Shown piece after piece: positions 54,754-63,701 of a DNA stretch of 64,000 nucleotides. Origin of the DNA: Agrobacterium leguminum (GTDB taxonomy: Bacteria > Pseudomonadota > Alphaproteobacteria > Rhizobiales > Rhizobiaceae); NCBI RefSeq assembly GCF_015704895.1, contig NZ_JADQWB010000009.1:124001-188000 (forward strand). Reading direction: 5' to 3'. Numbering within the stretch: position 1 is the stretch's first letter; each line of letters opens with the position of its first letter. The translations under genes and the position numbers were made by a program. The notes below the pieces were generated by a model, which ran no database searches, had not been told where the DNA came from, and saw only the letters and a program-made list of their open reading frames with translations.

Positions 54754-55606
54754 AACGGTTGCGATTGCCTGCGGGCGGCTCTCCGCCCGCCTGCGCCCCG
54801 CCTGGGGTGGGAGAATGACCCATCTGCGGCACAAGGACTACGGCGATATTCTGGTGCCGACAACGGAGCAGGAGTTCGAGCCGTTCAACTGGCCGAGGGC
54901 CGGCGCATATCCGCTGTTTCCCTATCACAACCGGCTCTATGGCGGGTCCTTCGTCCATGCGGGTATTCGCCATGACCTGCTGCCGCATCCGGCGCTTGCG
55001 CCTGACGCCATGCATGGCCCGGCTCACCGCCGGCCGTGGGCGATTTCAGATCTGTCTCCGGATCGGGTCTCACTGGTACTGGACTACGAGGCTGACGGAG
55101 AGTGGCCTTTTTCCTTCCGCGCCGAGCAGTCTTTTCTGCTGGAGGACGACAGCCTTACCGTGGGGCTGTCGATAACCAATTTCGCGAATGGGCCAGCGCC
55201 GATGTCGCTGGGCTGGCATCCCTATTTTGCCGCCGGACTCGGTTGCGACGCGCGGACGGACGCCAAACTGCAATATCCTCTGGATGCGCAGAACGTGCCA
55301 ACCGGCCAGCCGGCAACACCTCGCCCGAAACCCGCCATTCCCGCCGCAACGGGATACACATTGCATTTCACCGATTGGTCAAGCGCACAGGTCGACTTCG
55401 ACAGGTTTTCACTACGGCTCGAGGCCGATCCCGTTTTTGGCCATCTCGCCGTGCACCGCATGGAGCGCTATCTCTGTCTTGAGCCCGTTTCCATGGCCGC
55501 CGGAGCGCTTGGTTTGCCGCAGGCGCAGCGGGAAGGGCAGGGTCTCGGGACGGTTGCTCCCGGCGAGCGCCTGTCGGGGCGCATCAGGCTCTCCATCAAT
55601 CTTTAG
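54695..55606 (+). CDS. Aldose 1-epimerase (mutarotase) family protein
   Basis: A 303-residue beta-sandwich epimerase: GGRMTHLRHKDYGDILVP, FPYHNRLYGGSF (Asn/Arg pair), GPAHRRPW (catalytic His region) and SLGWHPYFAAG (second His). It interconverts sugar anomers before oxidation. AGGAGG lies six bases before the ATG at 54695, which places the start 59 bases inside the dehydratase gene. A later ATG at 54740 lacks a ribosome site but would overlap only 14 bases. Either way the two genes are translationally linked. Confidence 0.85.
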   Translation: MFIGKDGCRNGLTAPMPSPETVAIACGRLSARLRPAWGGRMTHLRHKDYGDILVPTTEQEFEPFNWPRAGAYPLFPYHNRLYGGSFVHAGIRHDLLPHPALAPDAMHGPAHRRPWAISDLSPDRVSLVLDYEADGEWPFSFRAEQSFLLEDDSLTVGLSITNFANGPAPMSLGWHPYFAAGLGCDARTDAKLQYPLDAQNVPTGQPATPRPKPAIPAATGYTLHFTDWSSAQVDFDRFSLRLEADPVFGHLAVHRMERYLCLEPVSMAAGALGLPQAQREGQGLGTVAPGERLSGRIRLSINL

Positions 55607-55680
55607 GAGGGGCGGGTGCGTCTATAACGCCTAACCGCCCATCGCCCACCCTTTACCTTCAAAAAACGCCACATGCCCAT

Positions 55681-55711
55681 ATTTTGAGCGCCAGTTATTG
55701 CCGCTCAAAAA
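55681..55711. terminator. Hairpin after the sugar-oxidation operon
   Basis: TTTTGAGCG and CGCTCAAAA pair perfectly around an 11-base loop, about 75 bases after the epimerase stop. The stem itself carries the A/T runs, so it may act as a terminator in either direction. Confidence 0.5.
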
Positions 55712-55744
55712 TAAGCTTGACGGCGGCAAAAATTTCTCACCAAA

Positions 55745-55767
55745 TGAACCAATGTAAGATTGGTTCA
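55745..55767. promoter_or_regulatory. GntR operator candidate TGAACCAAT-N5-ATTGGTTCA
   Basis: A perfect 9-bp inverted repeat with a five-base spacer, ending about 20 bases before the GntR start codon. Spacing and position suit an autoregulatory operator that would also cover the promoter of the downstream transporter operon. Confidence 0.65.
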
Positions 55768-55787
55768 GTAAATGGTGCGACTTGACG

Positions 55788-56555
55788 GTGAACCCTAACG
55801 ATAACTCCAACTACGCGCTGGCGAAGTTGCGGGAGTACATTCAGACGCAGGATCTTGCGAAAGACCGTCGCCTGCCCACGGAGCGGGCCTTCGCGGAAAC
55901 CTTCAATGTCGGCCGGCGTGCGGTTCGCCGCGCTCTTGAAGTTCTGGAAGCCGAAGGTCTGATCTGGCGACGGCAGGGGGCGGGAACCTTTGTGGGTGAA
56001 AAGCCGGACGATTGGTCCGCCCAAGTGACGGAACTGGTCGCCGGCACGGACATCATGGAAATCATGGAGGTGCGCCTGCGCATCGAGCCGCAGCTGGCGC
56101 AGCTTGCGGCCATGCGCGCCAAGCCCGCCGAGGTGGAACGCATGCGCGCCCTCGTCCAGAAGACCGGCCAGAGCACGGACGCCGACGCCAAGGAGTTGTG
56201 GGATGGTTCGCTTCACCGCCAGATCGCCCAGAGCGCCGGCAACAAATTGTTCCTGTCCATCTTCGATGTCGTCAACCGCATTCGCCAGGACGATGCATGG
56301 CAGTCGATACGGGAACTGGCGCGCCGCAGCGGCACGAACGGCAAGGCTTCCTTCGAGCAGCACATAGCAATCGTCGATGCCATCGCCGATCGCGACCCCG
56401 CAAGAGCCGGCGAAGCGATGCGCCAGCACCTTCTCATGCATCAGGAAAGGCTGATCCGCGCCACCTCGCTCGGCTTTCTGGAGGAGAAAACCGGAGAAGA
56501 TATTGCCGCCCGCAGCACGGGCGATGCCGAGAATCCGCTCACGCCGGCCTCATAG
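55788..56555 (+). CDS. GntR-family transcriptional regulator (FCD subfamily)
   Basis: A 255-residue regulator: winged helix KDRRLPTERAFAETFNVGRRAVRRALEVLEAEGLIWRRQGAGTFV, then FCD domain. No in-frame ATG is available at the N-terminus. GTG 55788 or TTG 55782 must be used, and no good ribosome site is visible, so translation may be weak or from a short leader. It lies 75 bases upstream of the binding-protein gene in the same direction and probably regulates the whole importer/gamma-glutamyltransferase operon. Confidence 0.85.
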   Translation: MNPNDNSNYALAKLREYIQTQDLAKDRRLPTERAFAETFNVGRRAVRRALEVLEAEGLIWRRQGAGTFVGEKPDDWSAQVTELVAGTDIMEIMEVRLRIEPQLAQLAAMRAKPAEVERMRALVQKTGQSTDADAKELWDGSLHRQIAQSAGNKLFLSIFDVVNRIRQDDAWQSIRELARRSGTNGKASFEQHIAIVDAIADRDPARAGEAMRQHLLMHQERLIRATSLGFLEEKTGEDIAARSTGDAENPLTPAS

Positions 56556-56630
56556 GCGGCAGAGCAGACCTGCCGGCCTTTCAGGGCCGGCCAATGAAAA
56601 AACAAAGATAACCAGACCAGAGGATAGAAC

Positions 56631-58139
56631 ATGAAGAAGATCAAGACATTGACTGCGGCCTTATTGGCCGGTGCATTCCTGTCCGCGCCGGCCATCTCGT
56701 CCGAATTGCGCATCGGCCTTAACGATGACGCCGACGTTCTCGACCCCGCGCAATCGCGCACCTTCGTCGGCCGTATCGTCTACACCGCCATGTGCGACAA
56801 GCTCGTCGATATCTCGCAGGACATGAAGATCGTTCCCCAGCTTGCCACCGAATGGGCCTGGTCCGAGGGCGGCAAGGTGCTGACGATGAAAATCCGCGAC
56901 GGCGTGAAATTCCATGACGGCGAGACACTGGATGCGGCGGCTGTGGTCGCCACCATCGAGCGCAACATGACCCTGCCGGAATCCCGCCGCAAGAGCGAGC
57001 TTTCCTCGGTCGAAAAGGTCGAGGCCACCGGGCCGCTGGACGTCAAATTCACCCTGAAGACGCCGGATGTTACGCTGCTGGCGCAGCTTTCCGACCGCGC
57101 CGGCATGATCGTCGCGCCGAAGGCGGCCAAGGAACTGGGCGCGAATTTCGGTTCGAAGCCGGTCTGCGCCGGGCCGTTCAAATTCGTCGAGCGCATCCAG
57201 CAGGACCGTATCGTGCTCGAAAAATTCGCCGATTATTGGGACAAGGACAAAATTCTGGTCGACAGGGTCGTTTATCTGCCGATCCCGGATACGACCGTGA
57301 AGCTTGCCAATCTTCGCTCGGGAGACCTCGATATCGCCGAGCGCATCTCGGCCTCCGATGCCGAGTCCGTCAAGAACGACGCCAATCTGACCTATGCGGA
57401 TGTCATCGGGCCGGGCTACATGGCCATGTATGTCAATATCAACAATGGTTCGCGTGCGGATAATCCGCTCGGCAAGGACAAGCGCCTGCGTCAGGCCTTC
57501 TCTTACGCGATTGACCGGGAAGCAATTGGACAGATCGTCTTTGAAGGCACCTCCAAGGCCGGCAATCAGGCCTTTCCGCCTACAAGCCCGTGGTTCAACC
57601 AGAACTTGGCCGTGCCGGCACGTGACATCGACAAGGCCAAGCAGTTGATGAAGGAGGCGGGTTACGAGACGCTTGATATCGAGCTTCAGCACGCCAACAA
57701 CACGACGCAGACGCAGATGATGCAGGTCATCCAGTCCATGGTCGCGGAAGCCGGCTTCAACGTCACCCTGAAGGCGACCGAATTCGCGACGCTTCTGTCC
57801 GAGCAGACCGCCGGCAACTACCAGCTCAGCCGTTCCGACTGGTCGGGACGTATCGATCCGGACGGCAATCTGCATCAGTTCGTCACCTGCAAGGGCGGCA
57901 TCAACGATGTGAAATATTGCAATCCCGAGGTCGACAAGCTGCTGAACGAGGCCCGCGCCTCGACGGAGGATGCGGTGCGCAAGGAAAAATACGATGCGGC
58001 AAGCGTCATCCTCAACGATGACATGCCGATCATCTATCTCGGTCACCAGCCCTATGCCTATGCCATTTCCAACAAGGTCAAGGGCTGGGCGCCGTCGCCG
58101 GATGGCATGATCCGCCTTCTCGGCGTCTCCAAGGACTGA
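56631..58139 (+). CDS. Dpp-type ABC transporter binding protein
   Basis: A 502-residue family-5 binding protein with a Sec signal peptide (MKKIKTLTAALLAGAFLSAPAIS). SELRIGLNDDADVLDPAQSRTFVGRIVYTAMCDKLVDI is the usual N-terminal motif, and RLRQAFSYAIDREAIGQIVFEG lies in the second lobe. Length is normal for DppA/GsiB-type proteins. With a gamma-glutamyltransferase in the operon, a gamma-glutamyl peptide such as glutathione is a reasonable ligand. Confidence 0.92.
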   Translation: MKKIKTLTAALLAGAFLSAPAISSELRIGLNDDADVLDPAQSRTFVGRIVYTAMCDKLVDISQDMKIVPQLATEWAWSEGGKVLTMKIRDGVKFHDGETLDAAAVVATIERNMTLPESRRKSELSSVEKVEATGPLDVKFTLKTPDVTLLAQLSDRAGMIVAPKAAKELGANFGSKPVCAGPFKFVERIQQDRIVLEKFADYWDKDKILVDRVVYLPIPDTTVKLANLRSGDLDIAERISASDAESVKNDANLTYADVIGPGYMAMYVNINNGSRADNPLGKDKRLRQAFSYAIDREAIGQIVFEGTSKAGNQAFPPTSPWFNQNLAVPARDIDKAKQLMKEAGYETLDIELQHANNTTQTQMMQVIQSMVAEAGFNVTLKATEFATLLSEQTAGNYQLSRSDWSGRIDPDGNLHQFVTCKGGINDVKYCNPEVDKLLNEARASTEDAVRKEKYDAASVILNDDMPIIYLGHQPYAYAISNKVKGWAPSPDGMIRLLGVSKD

Positions 58140-58152
58140 ACGCTTCGCATGC

Positions 58153-58175
58153 GCCGCACGGCCTTGCCGTGCGGC
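58153..58175 (+). promoter_or_regulatory. Intercistronic stem-loop after the binding-protein gene
   Basis: GCCGCACGGC and GCCGTGCGGC form a perfect 10-bp stem with a CTT loop, 13 bases after the binding-protein stop. No T-run follows. Confidence 0.65.
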
Positions 58176-58207
58176 CCTCACGAATTGGCACGAACGAGGG
58201 CCACGCC

Positions 58208-59155
58208 ATGCCTGTTTATATCGGCAAGCGACTGCTGGTCGCTATCCCGACGCTTCTGATCATCTCGATCTTCGTCTTCTCGCTGCAGAAACTGCTGCCG
58301 GGAGATCCGGTGCTCGCCATGGCTGGCGAGGAGCGCGATCCGGCGACGATTGAATTCCTGCGGGAGAAATATCGCCTGAACGACCCCGTGCCGCTGCAAT
58401 ATGTCAACTGGCTGGGCGGCGTGGTGACGGGCGATTTCGGCATTTCGCTGCGCACCAACCAGCCGGTGCTGGAGCTTATCGGCCAGAAGCTGCCGGTCAC
58501 CATTCAGCTTGCGGTTATGGCAATGTTCTTTGCCATGGTCATCGGCATTCCCATCGGTATTCTGGCCGCCGTCAAGAAGAATACGTGGATCGACTACACG
58601 GCCAATATCGTGGCGCTTTCCGGCCTCTCCATCCCGAACTTCTGGCTCGGCATCATGTTGATCCTGCTGGTGTCGGTCAAACTCGGCTGGTTGCCGGCAT
58701 CCGGTTATGAATCGATCTTTGTCGATCCCGTCCGCTCCATCGAAACCATGATTATGCCGGCCTTCGTGCTGGGCAACGCGCTTGCGGCGACGCTGATGCG
58801 GCATACACGTTCGGCGATGGTGGCGGTGCTCAGTTCCGACTATATCCGCACCGCCCGCGCCAAGGGTCTTTCGCCGCGCGAGATCATCCTGTCGCATAGT
58901 TTCCGCAACGCACTTCTGCCCGTCATCACATTGCTGGCGCTGCTTTTCGGTGAATTGCTGGCCGGTGCGGTGCTGACGGAGCAGATATTCACCATTCCCG
59001 GCTTCGGCAAGATGACGGTCGATGCGGTGTTCACCCGCGATTACGCCGTCGTGCAAGGCATCGTTCTTTGCACCGCCGTCGGCTTCATCCTCATGAACCT
59101 TCTGGCCGACATTGCCTATGTCCTGCTCAACCCCCGCCTCAGGGCGACGATCTGA
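58208..59155 (+). CDS. ABC transporter permease, DppB family
   Basis: A 315-residue permease of standard length (MPVYIGKRLLVAIPTLLIISIFVFSLQKLLPGDPVLAMAG). The EAA loop YIRTARAKGLSPREIILSHSFRNALLPVI is complete. The ATG at 58208 follows GAGGG at eight bases; an upstream frame start at 58169 overlaps the stem-loop area. It precedes the second permease by 12 bases. Confidence 0.92.
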   Translation: MPVYIGKRLLVAIPTLLIISIFVFSLQKLLPGDPVLAMAGEERDPATIEFLREKYRLNDPVPLQYVNWLGGVVTGDFGISLRTNQPVLELIGQKLPVTIQLAVMAMFFAMVIGIPIGILAAVKKNTWIDYTANIVALSGLSIPNFWLGIMLILLVSVKLGWLPASGYESIFVDPVRSIETMIMPAFVLGNALAATLMRHTRSAMVAVLSSDYIRTARAKGLSPREIILSHSFRNALLPVITLLALLFGELLAGAVLTEQIFTIPGFGKMTVDAVFTRDYAVVQGIVLCTAVGFILMNLLADIAYVLLNPRLRATI

Positions 59156-59167
59156 GGCCCCGATATC

Positions 59168-60040
59168 ATGACCGTTCTCGATCAAAACCTCTCCGTAGCG
59201 GTAACGCGGCAGGAAAGCCGCGCCTGGAAAAAGATGAAGCGCAACAAATCCGCGCTTGTCGGCATGGTTATCGTGCTGTTTTTCGCCGTCCTTGCCATCG
59301 CCGCGCCAATCCTGCCGATTGCCGATCCGGTGGCGACCAGCTGGTCGGCGATCCGCAAGGCGCCCTCGGCCGCCCATTGGCTCGGCACCGACGATCTCGG
59401 CCGAGACATCCTTTCCCGCATGATCTATGGCGCACGCGCCTCGCTGATGGCGGGCGTCGTCTCGGTGATGATCGCCGTGGTCATCGGCGTACCCTTTGGC
59501 CTGATTTCAGGTTATTTCGGCGGCTGGGTGGATATGGTCATATCCCGCATCACCGAAGCGTTGCTGGCCATGCCGTTTCTCATCATGGCGATTGCGCTTG
59601 CCGCCTTCCTCGGACCGAGCCTCACCAATGCGATGATCGCCATCGGCCTTTCCGCCATGCCGATTTTCGTGCGGCTGACGCGCGGGCAGGTGCTGGCGGT
59701 CAAGACCGAAGATTATGTCGAAGGCGCAAGGTCCATCGGCCTCAACCACATCGACATCATGACGCGTTACATCCTGCCGAATGTCTTCGCCCCCATCATC
59801 GTGCAGGCGACCCTGACGGTGGCGACCGCCATCATCGCGGAGGCGAGCCTTTCTTTCCTCGGCCTCGGCCAGCAAGCGCCTGCGCCCTCCTGGGGCTCGA
59901 TGCTGAATACCGCGAAGAATTTCCTCAGCCAGGCGCCGTGGATGACGATGTGGCCCGGCATCGCCATCTTCCTCGTCGTCATCGGCTTCAATCTTCTGGG
60001 CGACGGCCTGCGCGACGCGCTCGATCCGCGCGAAGCATGA
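59168..60040 (+). CDS. ABC transporter permease, DppC family
   Basis: A 290-residue permease without the long insert of the sugar-type DppC proteins in this window. It has the WLGTDDLGRDILSRMIYGARASL segment and the EAA loop YVEGARSIGLNHIDIMTRYILPN. The classical length supports a peptide-type substrate. It is 21 bases upstream of the gamma-glutamyltransferase gene. Confidence 0.92.
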   Translation: MTVLDQNLSVAVTRQESRAWKKMKRNKSALVGMVIVLFFAVLAIAAPILPIADPVATSWSAIRKAPSAAHWLGTDDLGRDILSRMIYGARASLMAGVVSVMIAVVIGVPFGLISGYFGGWVDMVISRITEALLAMPFLIMAIALAAFLGPSLTNAMIAIGLSAMPIFVRLTRGQVLAVKTEDYVEGARSIGLNHIDIMTRYILPNVFAPIIVQATLTVATAIIAEASLSFLGLGQQAPAPSWGSMLNTAKNFLSQAPWMTMWPGIAIFLVVIGFNLLGDGLRDALDPREA

Positions 60041-60061
60041 TCTTTTACAAGGAATATCGGA

Positions 60062-61846
60062 ATGAATGAATTCACCACACGCCCTGAAATCCTTGGCACC
60101 TTCGGCGTCGTCACCTCAACGCACTGGATCGCGTCGGCCGTTGGCATGGCGATCCTCGAAAAAGGCGGCAATGCTTTCGACGCCGCCGTCGCCACAGGTT
60201 TCGTCCTGCAGATCGTCGAGCCGCATCTGTGCGGTCCGGGCGGAGATATGCCCGCCGTGTTTTATTCGAAGCAGAAGGACAAGGTGGAAGTCATCTGCGC
60301 ACAGGGCCCGGCCCCGAGCGGTGCGACGATTGAACATTACACGTCGGAAGGGCTGAAGCTGATCCCCGGCGACGGGCTGCTCGCCACCGTCATTCCCGGC
60401 GCTTTCGATGGCTGGATGCTGATGCTGCGCGATTATGGCACCATGAGCGTGCGCGAAGTGCTGGAACCCGCCATCTATTATGCCGAGCACGGGCATCCGA
60501 CATTGCCGCGCGTCTCCGCCACCATCAAGGGGCTGGCCGATTTCTTCGAGAAGGAATGGCCGACATCCCATGAGACGTGGCTGCCGGGTGGCGCGGCACC
60601 CGAGCCTCACGCCAATTTCCGCAATCCGGTTCTGGCCGCGACCTATCAGCGGATCGTCACTGAAGCCGAAGCGCGTTCCGGCCGCGAAAACCAGATCGAG
60701 GCGGCCCGCGACGCCTTTTATCGGGGTTTCGTAGCGGAAGCTATCGACGGTTACGTGAGGACTGCGGAAGTCATGGATGCCAGCGGTGCTAAGCACAAGG
60801 GCGTGTTGACGGCGCAGGATATGGCGGATTGGAGCGCGACCGTCGAAGCGCCGCAGACGCTCGACTATCACGACTGGACGATTGCCAAGACGCCCGCCTG
60901 GGGGCAGGGTCCGGTTCTCCTGCAATCGCTCGCGCTTCTGAAAGGTTTCGACATTGCGGCCATGGACCCCTCCGGTCCCGATTTCATTCACACCATCGTC
61001 GAAGCCATGAAGCTCGCTTATGCCGACCGCGAGGTCTATTACGGCGATCCGGAATTCGGGCAGATCCCGACGGAATATCTCCTGTCGGAAGGCTACAATG
61101 CCGGCCGCCGGGCGCTGATAAGCGGCGAGGCGTCGCTGGAGCTGCGCCCCGGCACCGTGCCGGGTTATGAAAAGCAGGTGGACGCCACGATGGCCATGCT
61201 GGCCGAGATGAGCGGCACCGGCACGGTCTACGAGCCGACCATGTCGCATCTGACGGAGAAGCGCGGTGACACGGTGCATATCGATGTGATCGACCGCTGG
61301 GGCAATATGGTTTCCACCACGCCTTCGGGCGGCTGGCTGCAATCCTCGCCCATCGTGCCCGGCCTCGGTTTTGCGCTCAATTCCCGCGCCCAGATGTTCT
61401 GGCTGAAGGAGGGCCTGCCGACCTCGCTTGCACCGGGCAAACGCCCGCGCACCACGCTGACGCCTTCACTTGCGCTTCATCAGGGGCGTCCCTCCATGGT
61501 GTTCGGCACGCCGGGCGGCGATCAGCAGGACCAGTGGCAACTGCCCTTCTTCCTGCGTTATGCCCATCACGGCAAGAACCTGCAGGCCGCCATCGACATG
61601 CCGCTGTTCCACACCGCGCATTTTCCGGGTTCGTTTTATCCGCGCACCAGTTCGCCGGGTGAAATCACCGTGGAAAGCACCGTGGGCGAAGCGACCTTGC
61701 AGGAGCTTCGCCGCCGCGGGCACCGCGTCACGGTTGCCGATGCATGGTCGGTCGGGCGGCTCACCGCCGCGCGTCGCGATGCGGATGGTCTGCTGCGTGC
61801 CGCTGCAACACCGCGGCTGATGCAGGCCTATGCGGTAGGGCGGTGA
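60062..61846 (+). CDS. Gamma-glutamyltransferase-family enzyme without signal peptide
   Basis: A 594-residue Ntn-hydrolase of the gamma-glutamyltransferase family. The heavy part has GGNAFDAAVATGFVLQIVEPHLCGPGGD and EAMKLAYADREVYYGDP. The presumed self-cleavage site is before Thr in KRGDTVHIDVIDRWGNMVS near residue 402, which starts the small subunit; PTSLAPGKRPRTTLTPSL and FGTPGGDQQDQWQLPF follow. The N-terminus (MNEFTTRPEILGTFGVVTSTHWIAS) has no export signal, so it should act in the cytoplasm, unlike E. coli Ggt. Encoded between the permeases and the ATPase, it probably processes the imported gamma-glutamyl or other amide compound. Confidence 0.9.
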   Translation: MNEFTTRPEILGTFGVVTSTHWIASAVGMAILEKGGNAFDAAVATGFVLQIVEPHLCGPGGDMPAVFYSKQKDKVEVICAQGPAPSGATIEHYTSEGLKLIPGDGLLATVIPGAFDGWMLMLRDYGTMSVREVLEPAIYYAEHGHPTLPRVSATIKGLADFFEKEWPTSHETWLPGGAAPEPHANFRNPVLAATYQRIVTEAEARSGRENQIEAARDAFYRGFVAEAIDGYVRTAEVMDASGAKHKGVLTAQDMADWSATVEAPQTLDYHDWTIAKTPAWGQGPVLLQSLALLKGFDIAAMDPSGPDFIHTIVEAMKLAYADREVYYGDPEFGQIPTEYLLSEGYNAGRRALISGEASLELRPGTVPGYEKQVDATMAMLAEMSGTGTVYEPTMSHLTEKRGDTVHIDVIDRWGNMVSTTPSGGWLQSSPIVPGLGFALNSRAQMFWLKEGLPTSLAPGKRPRTTLTPSLALHQGRPSMVFGTPGGDQQDQWQLPFFLRYAHHGKNLQAAIDMPLFHTAHFPGSFYPRTSSPGEITVESTVGEATLQELRRRGHRVTVADAWSVGRLTAARRDADGLLRAAATPRLMQAYAVGR

Positions 61847-61850
61847 CACC

Positions 61851-63662
61851 ATGGAGACAAACCCCGTCCTTTCCGTCCGTAACCTCACCACCTCCTTCCT
61901 CGTCGATGGCGCGTGGAAGAGCGTGGTGCGCAATGTGTCCTTCGATGTCGCGCCCGGCGAAACCGTCGCGATTGTCGGCGAATCCGGCTCCGGTAAATCG
62001 GTAACGTCGCTGTCTCTTATGCGCCTGCTTGCCCCGGCCTCCAGCCGGATCGAGGGTGAAGTGCTGCTCAACGGGCGCGATCTTCTTGCGCTTTCCGAAA
62101 GAGAAATGCGCGGCGTGCGCGGCAACGATATCTCGATGATCTTTCAGGAGCCGATGACCTCGCTCAATCCGATCTTCACCATCGGCCGCCAGATTTCCGA
62201 AGTTCTCATCCGGCACAAGGGGCTTTCGAAGCAGGAGGCGCGGGCGGAGACGGTGCGGCTGCTGGAAAAGGTCCGCATTCCCAACGCCTCCGGTCGTTTC
62301 GACGAATATCCGCACCAGTTTTCCGGCGGTATGCGCCAGCGGGTGATGATCGCCATGGCGCTCGCCTCACGGCCGAAACTGCTGATCGCCGACGAGCCGA
62401 CGACGGCGCTCGACGTCACCATTCAGGGCCAGATACTCGATCTTATCAAGCTGTTGCAGGAAGAGGAGGGCATGTCCGTCCTCTTCATCACCCATGACAT
62501 GGGCGTCGTGGCCGAAATCGCCGACCGGACGATCGTGATGTATCGTGGCGATGAAGTCGAGACCGGACCGACCGAGGACATCTTCCGGCGCGGCAAGCAC
62601 CCCTATACGCGGGCGCTGCTTTCGGCGGTGCCGAAGCTCGGCTCGATGCGCGACCGGCAATGGCCGACACGGTTTCCGGTGCTCGACATGAAAACCGGCC
62701 TTTCGAGCGAGCCGCAGGAGGTGGCCGGAACAGTTGCGAGCGGGCAGACGCCGGTTCTGTCGGTCCGAAACCTTGTGACGCGTTTTGCCATCCGCTCCGG
62801 CCTGCTGGCACGCCAGACGGGCGCAGTCCATGCGGTGGAAAACGTCTCCTTCGATCTGTTCCAGGGCGAAACGCTGTCGCTGGTGGGTGAATCCGGCTGC
62901 GGAAAATCCACCACCGGCCGCTCGATCATGCGGCTTGTGGAGCCGACGGCCGGCGACGTGTCGCTCGACGGTTACGACGTGATGCGGCTCGATACGGTCG
63001 GCCTTCGCAATATGCGCAAATCCGTGCAGATGATCTTTCAGGACCCCTTCTCGTCGCTCAATCCGCGCATGACAGTGGGCACGGCGATTTCCGAGCCCTT
63101 CATCAAGCACAAACTGGGCAGCAGCAGACAGGCGAAGGAAAAGACTGCCGATCTTCTCGAAAAGGTGGGCCTGTCCGCCGATATGGCCAGCCGCTACCCC
63201 CATGAATTTTCGGGCGGTCAGCGCCAGCGCATCGCCATTGCCCGTGCGCTGGCGCTCGATCCGAAGGTTATCGTTGCCGATGAAAGCGTCTCGGCGCTCG
63301 ATGTCTCGATCAAGGCGCAGGTCTGCAACCTGCTGCTCGACCTGCAACAGAGCCTCAACCTCGCTTTCCTGTTCATCAGCCATGACATGGCGGTGGTGGA
63401 GCGCGTCAGCCATCGTGTGGCGGTGATGTATCTCGGCGAGATCGTCGAGATCGGCCCGCGTGCGGCGGTTTTCGACAATCCTCAACATCCCTATACGAAA
63501 AAGCTGATGGCCGCCGTGCCGGTGCCGGACCCGGCAAGGCGCGGGATAAGGCGCGGCATATCCAATGACGAGCTGAAAAGCCCGATACGGGCCATGGGAT
63601 ATGAAACGCCGGTGCGGAATTACAGGACGGTGTCGCCCGGCCATCTGGTGCAGGTGGCCTGA
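61851..63662 (+). CDS. ABC transporter ATP-binding protein, fused DppD-DppF type
   Basis: A 603-residue double ATPase. Domain one: Walker A GESGSGKS, signature FSGGMRQRV, Walker [12 protein letters not shown]. Domain two: Walker A GESGCGKST, signature FSGGQRQRI, Walker B IVADESVSALD. A linker of about 60 residues joins them. The start is four bases after the transferase stop. It resembles GsiA-type glutathione-importer ATPases in length and fusion, which supports a gamma-glutamyl peptide substrate, though the same fusion is common in other importers. Confidence 0.93.
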   Translation: METNPVLSVRNLTTSFLVDGAWKSVVRNVSFDVAPGETVAIVGESGSGKSVTSLSLMRLLAPASSRIEGEVLLNGRDLLALSEREMRGVRGNDISMIFQEPMTSLNPIFTIGRQISEVLIRHKGLSKQEARAETVRLLEKVRIPNASGRFDEYPHQFSGGMRQRVMIAMALASRPKLLIADEPTTALDVTIQGQILDLIKLLQEEEGMSVLFITHDMGVVAEIADRTIVMYRGDEVETGPTEDIFRRGKHPYTRALLSAVPKLGSMRDRQWPTRFPVLDMKTGLSSEPQEVAGTVASGQTPVLSVRNLVTRFAIRSGLLARQTGAVHAVENVSFDLFQGETLSLVGESGCGKSTTGRSIMRLVEPTAGDVSLDGYDVMRLDTVGLRNMRKSVQMIFQDPFSSLNPRMTVGTAISEPFIKHKLGSSRQAKEKTADLLEKVGLSADMASRYPHEFSGGQRQRIAIARALALDPKVIVADESVSALDVSIKAQVCNLLLDLQQSLNLAFLFISHDMAVVERVSHRVAVMYLGEIVEIGPRAAVFDNPQHPYTKKLMAAVPVPDPARRGIRRGISNDELKSPIRAMGYETPVRNYRTVSPGHLVQVA

Positions 63663-63701
63663 GACGATTGCTGCGGCATGGATGCTCCGAAGACGAAGCC
63701 G

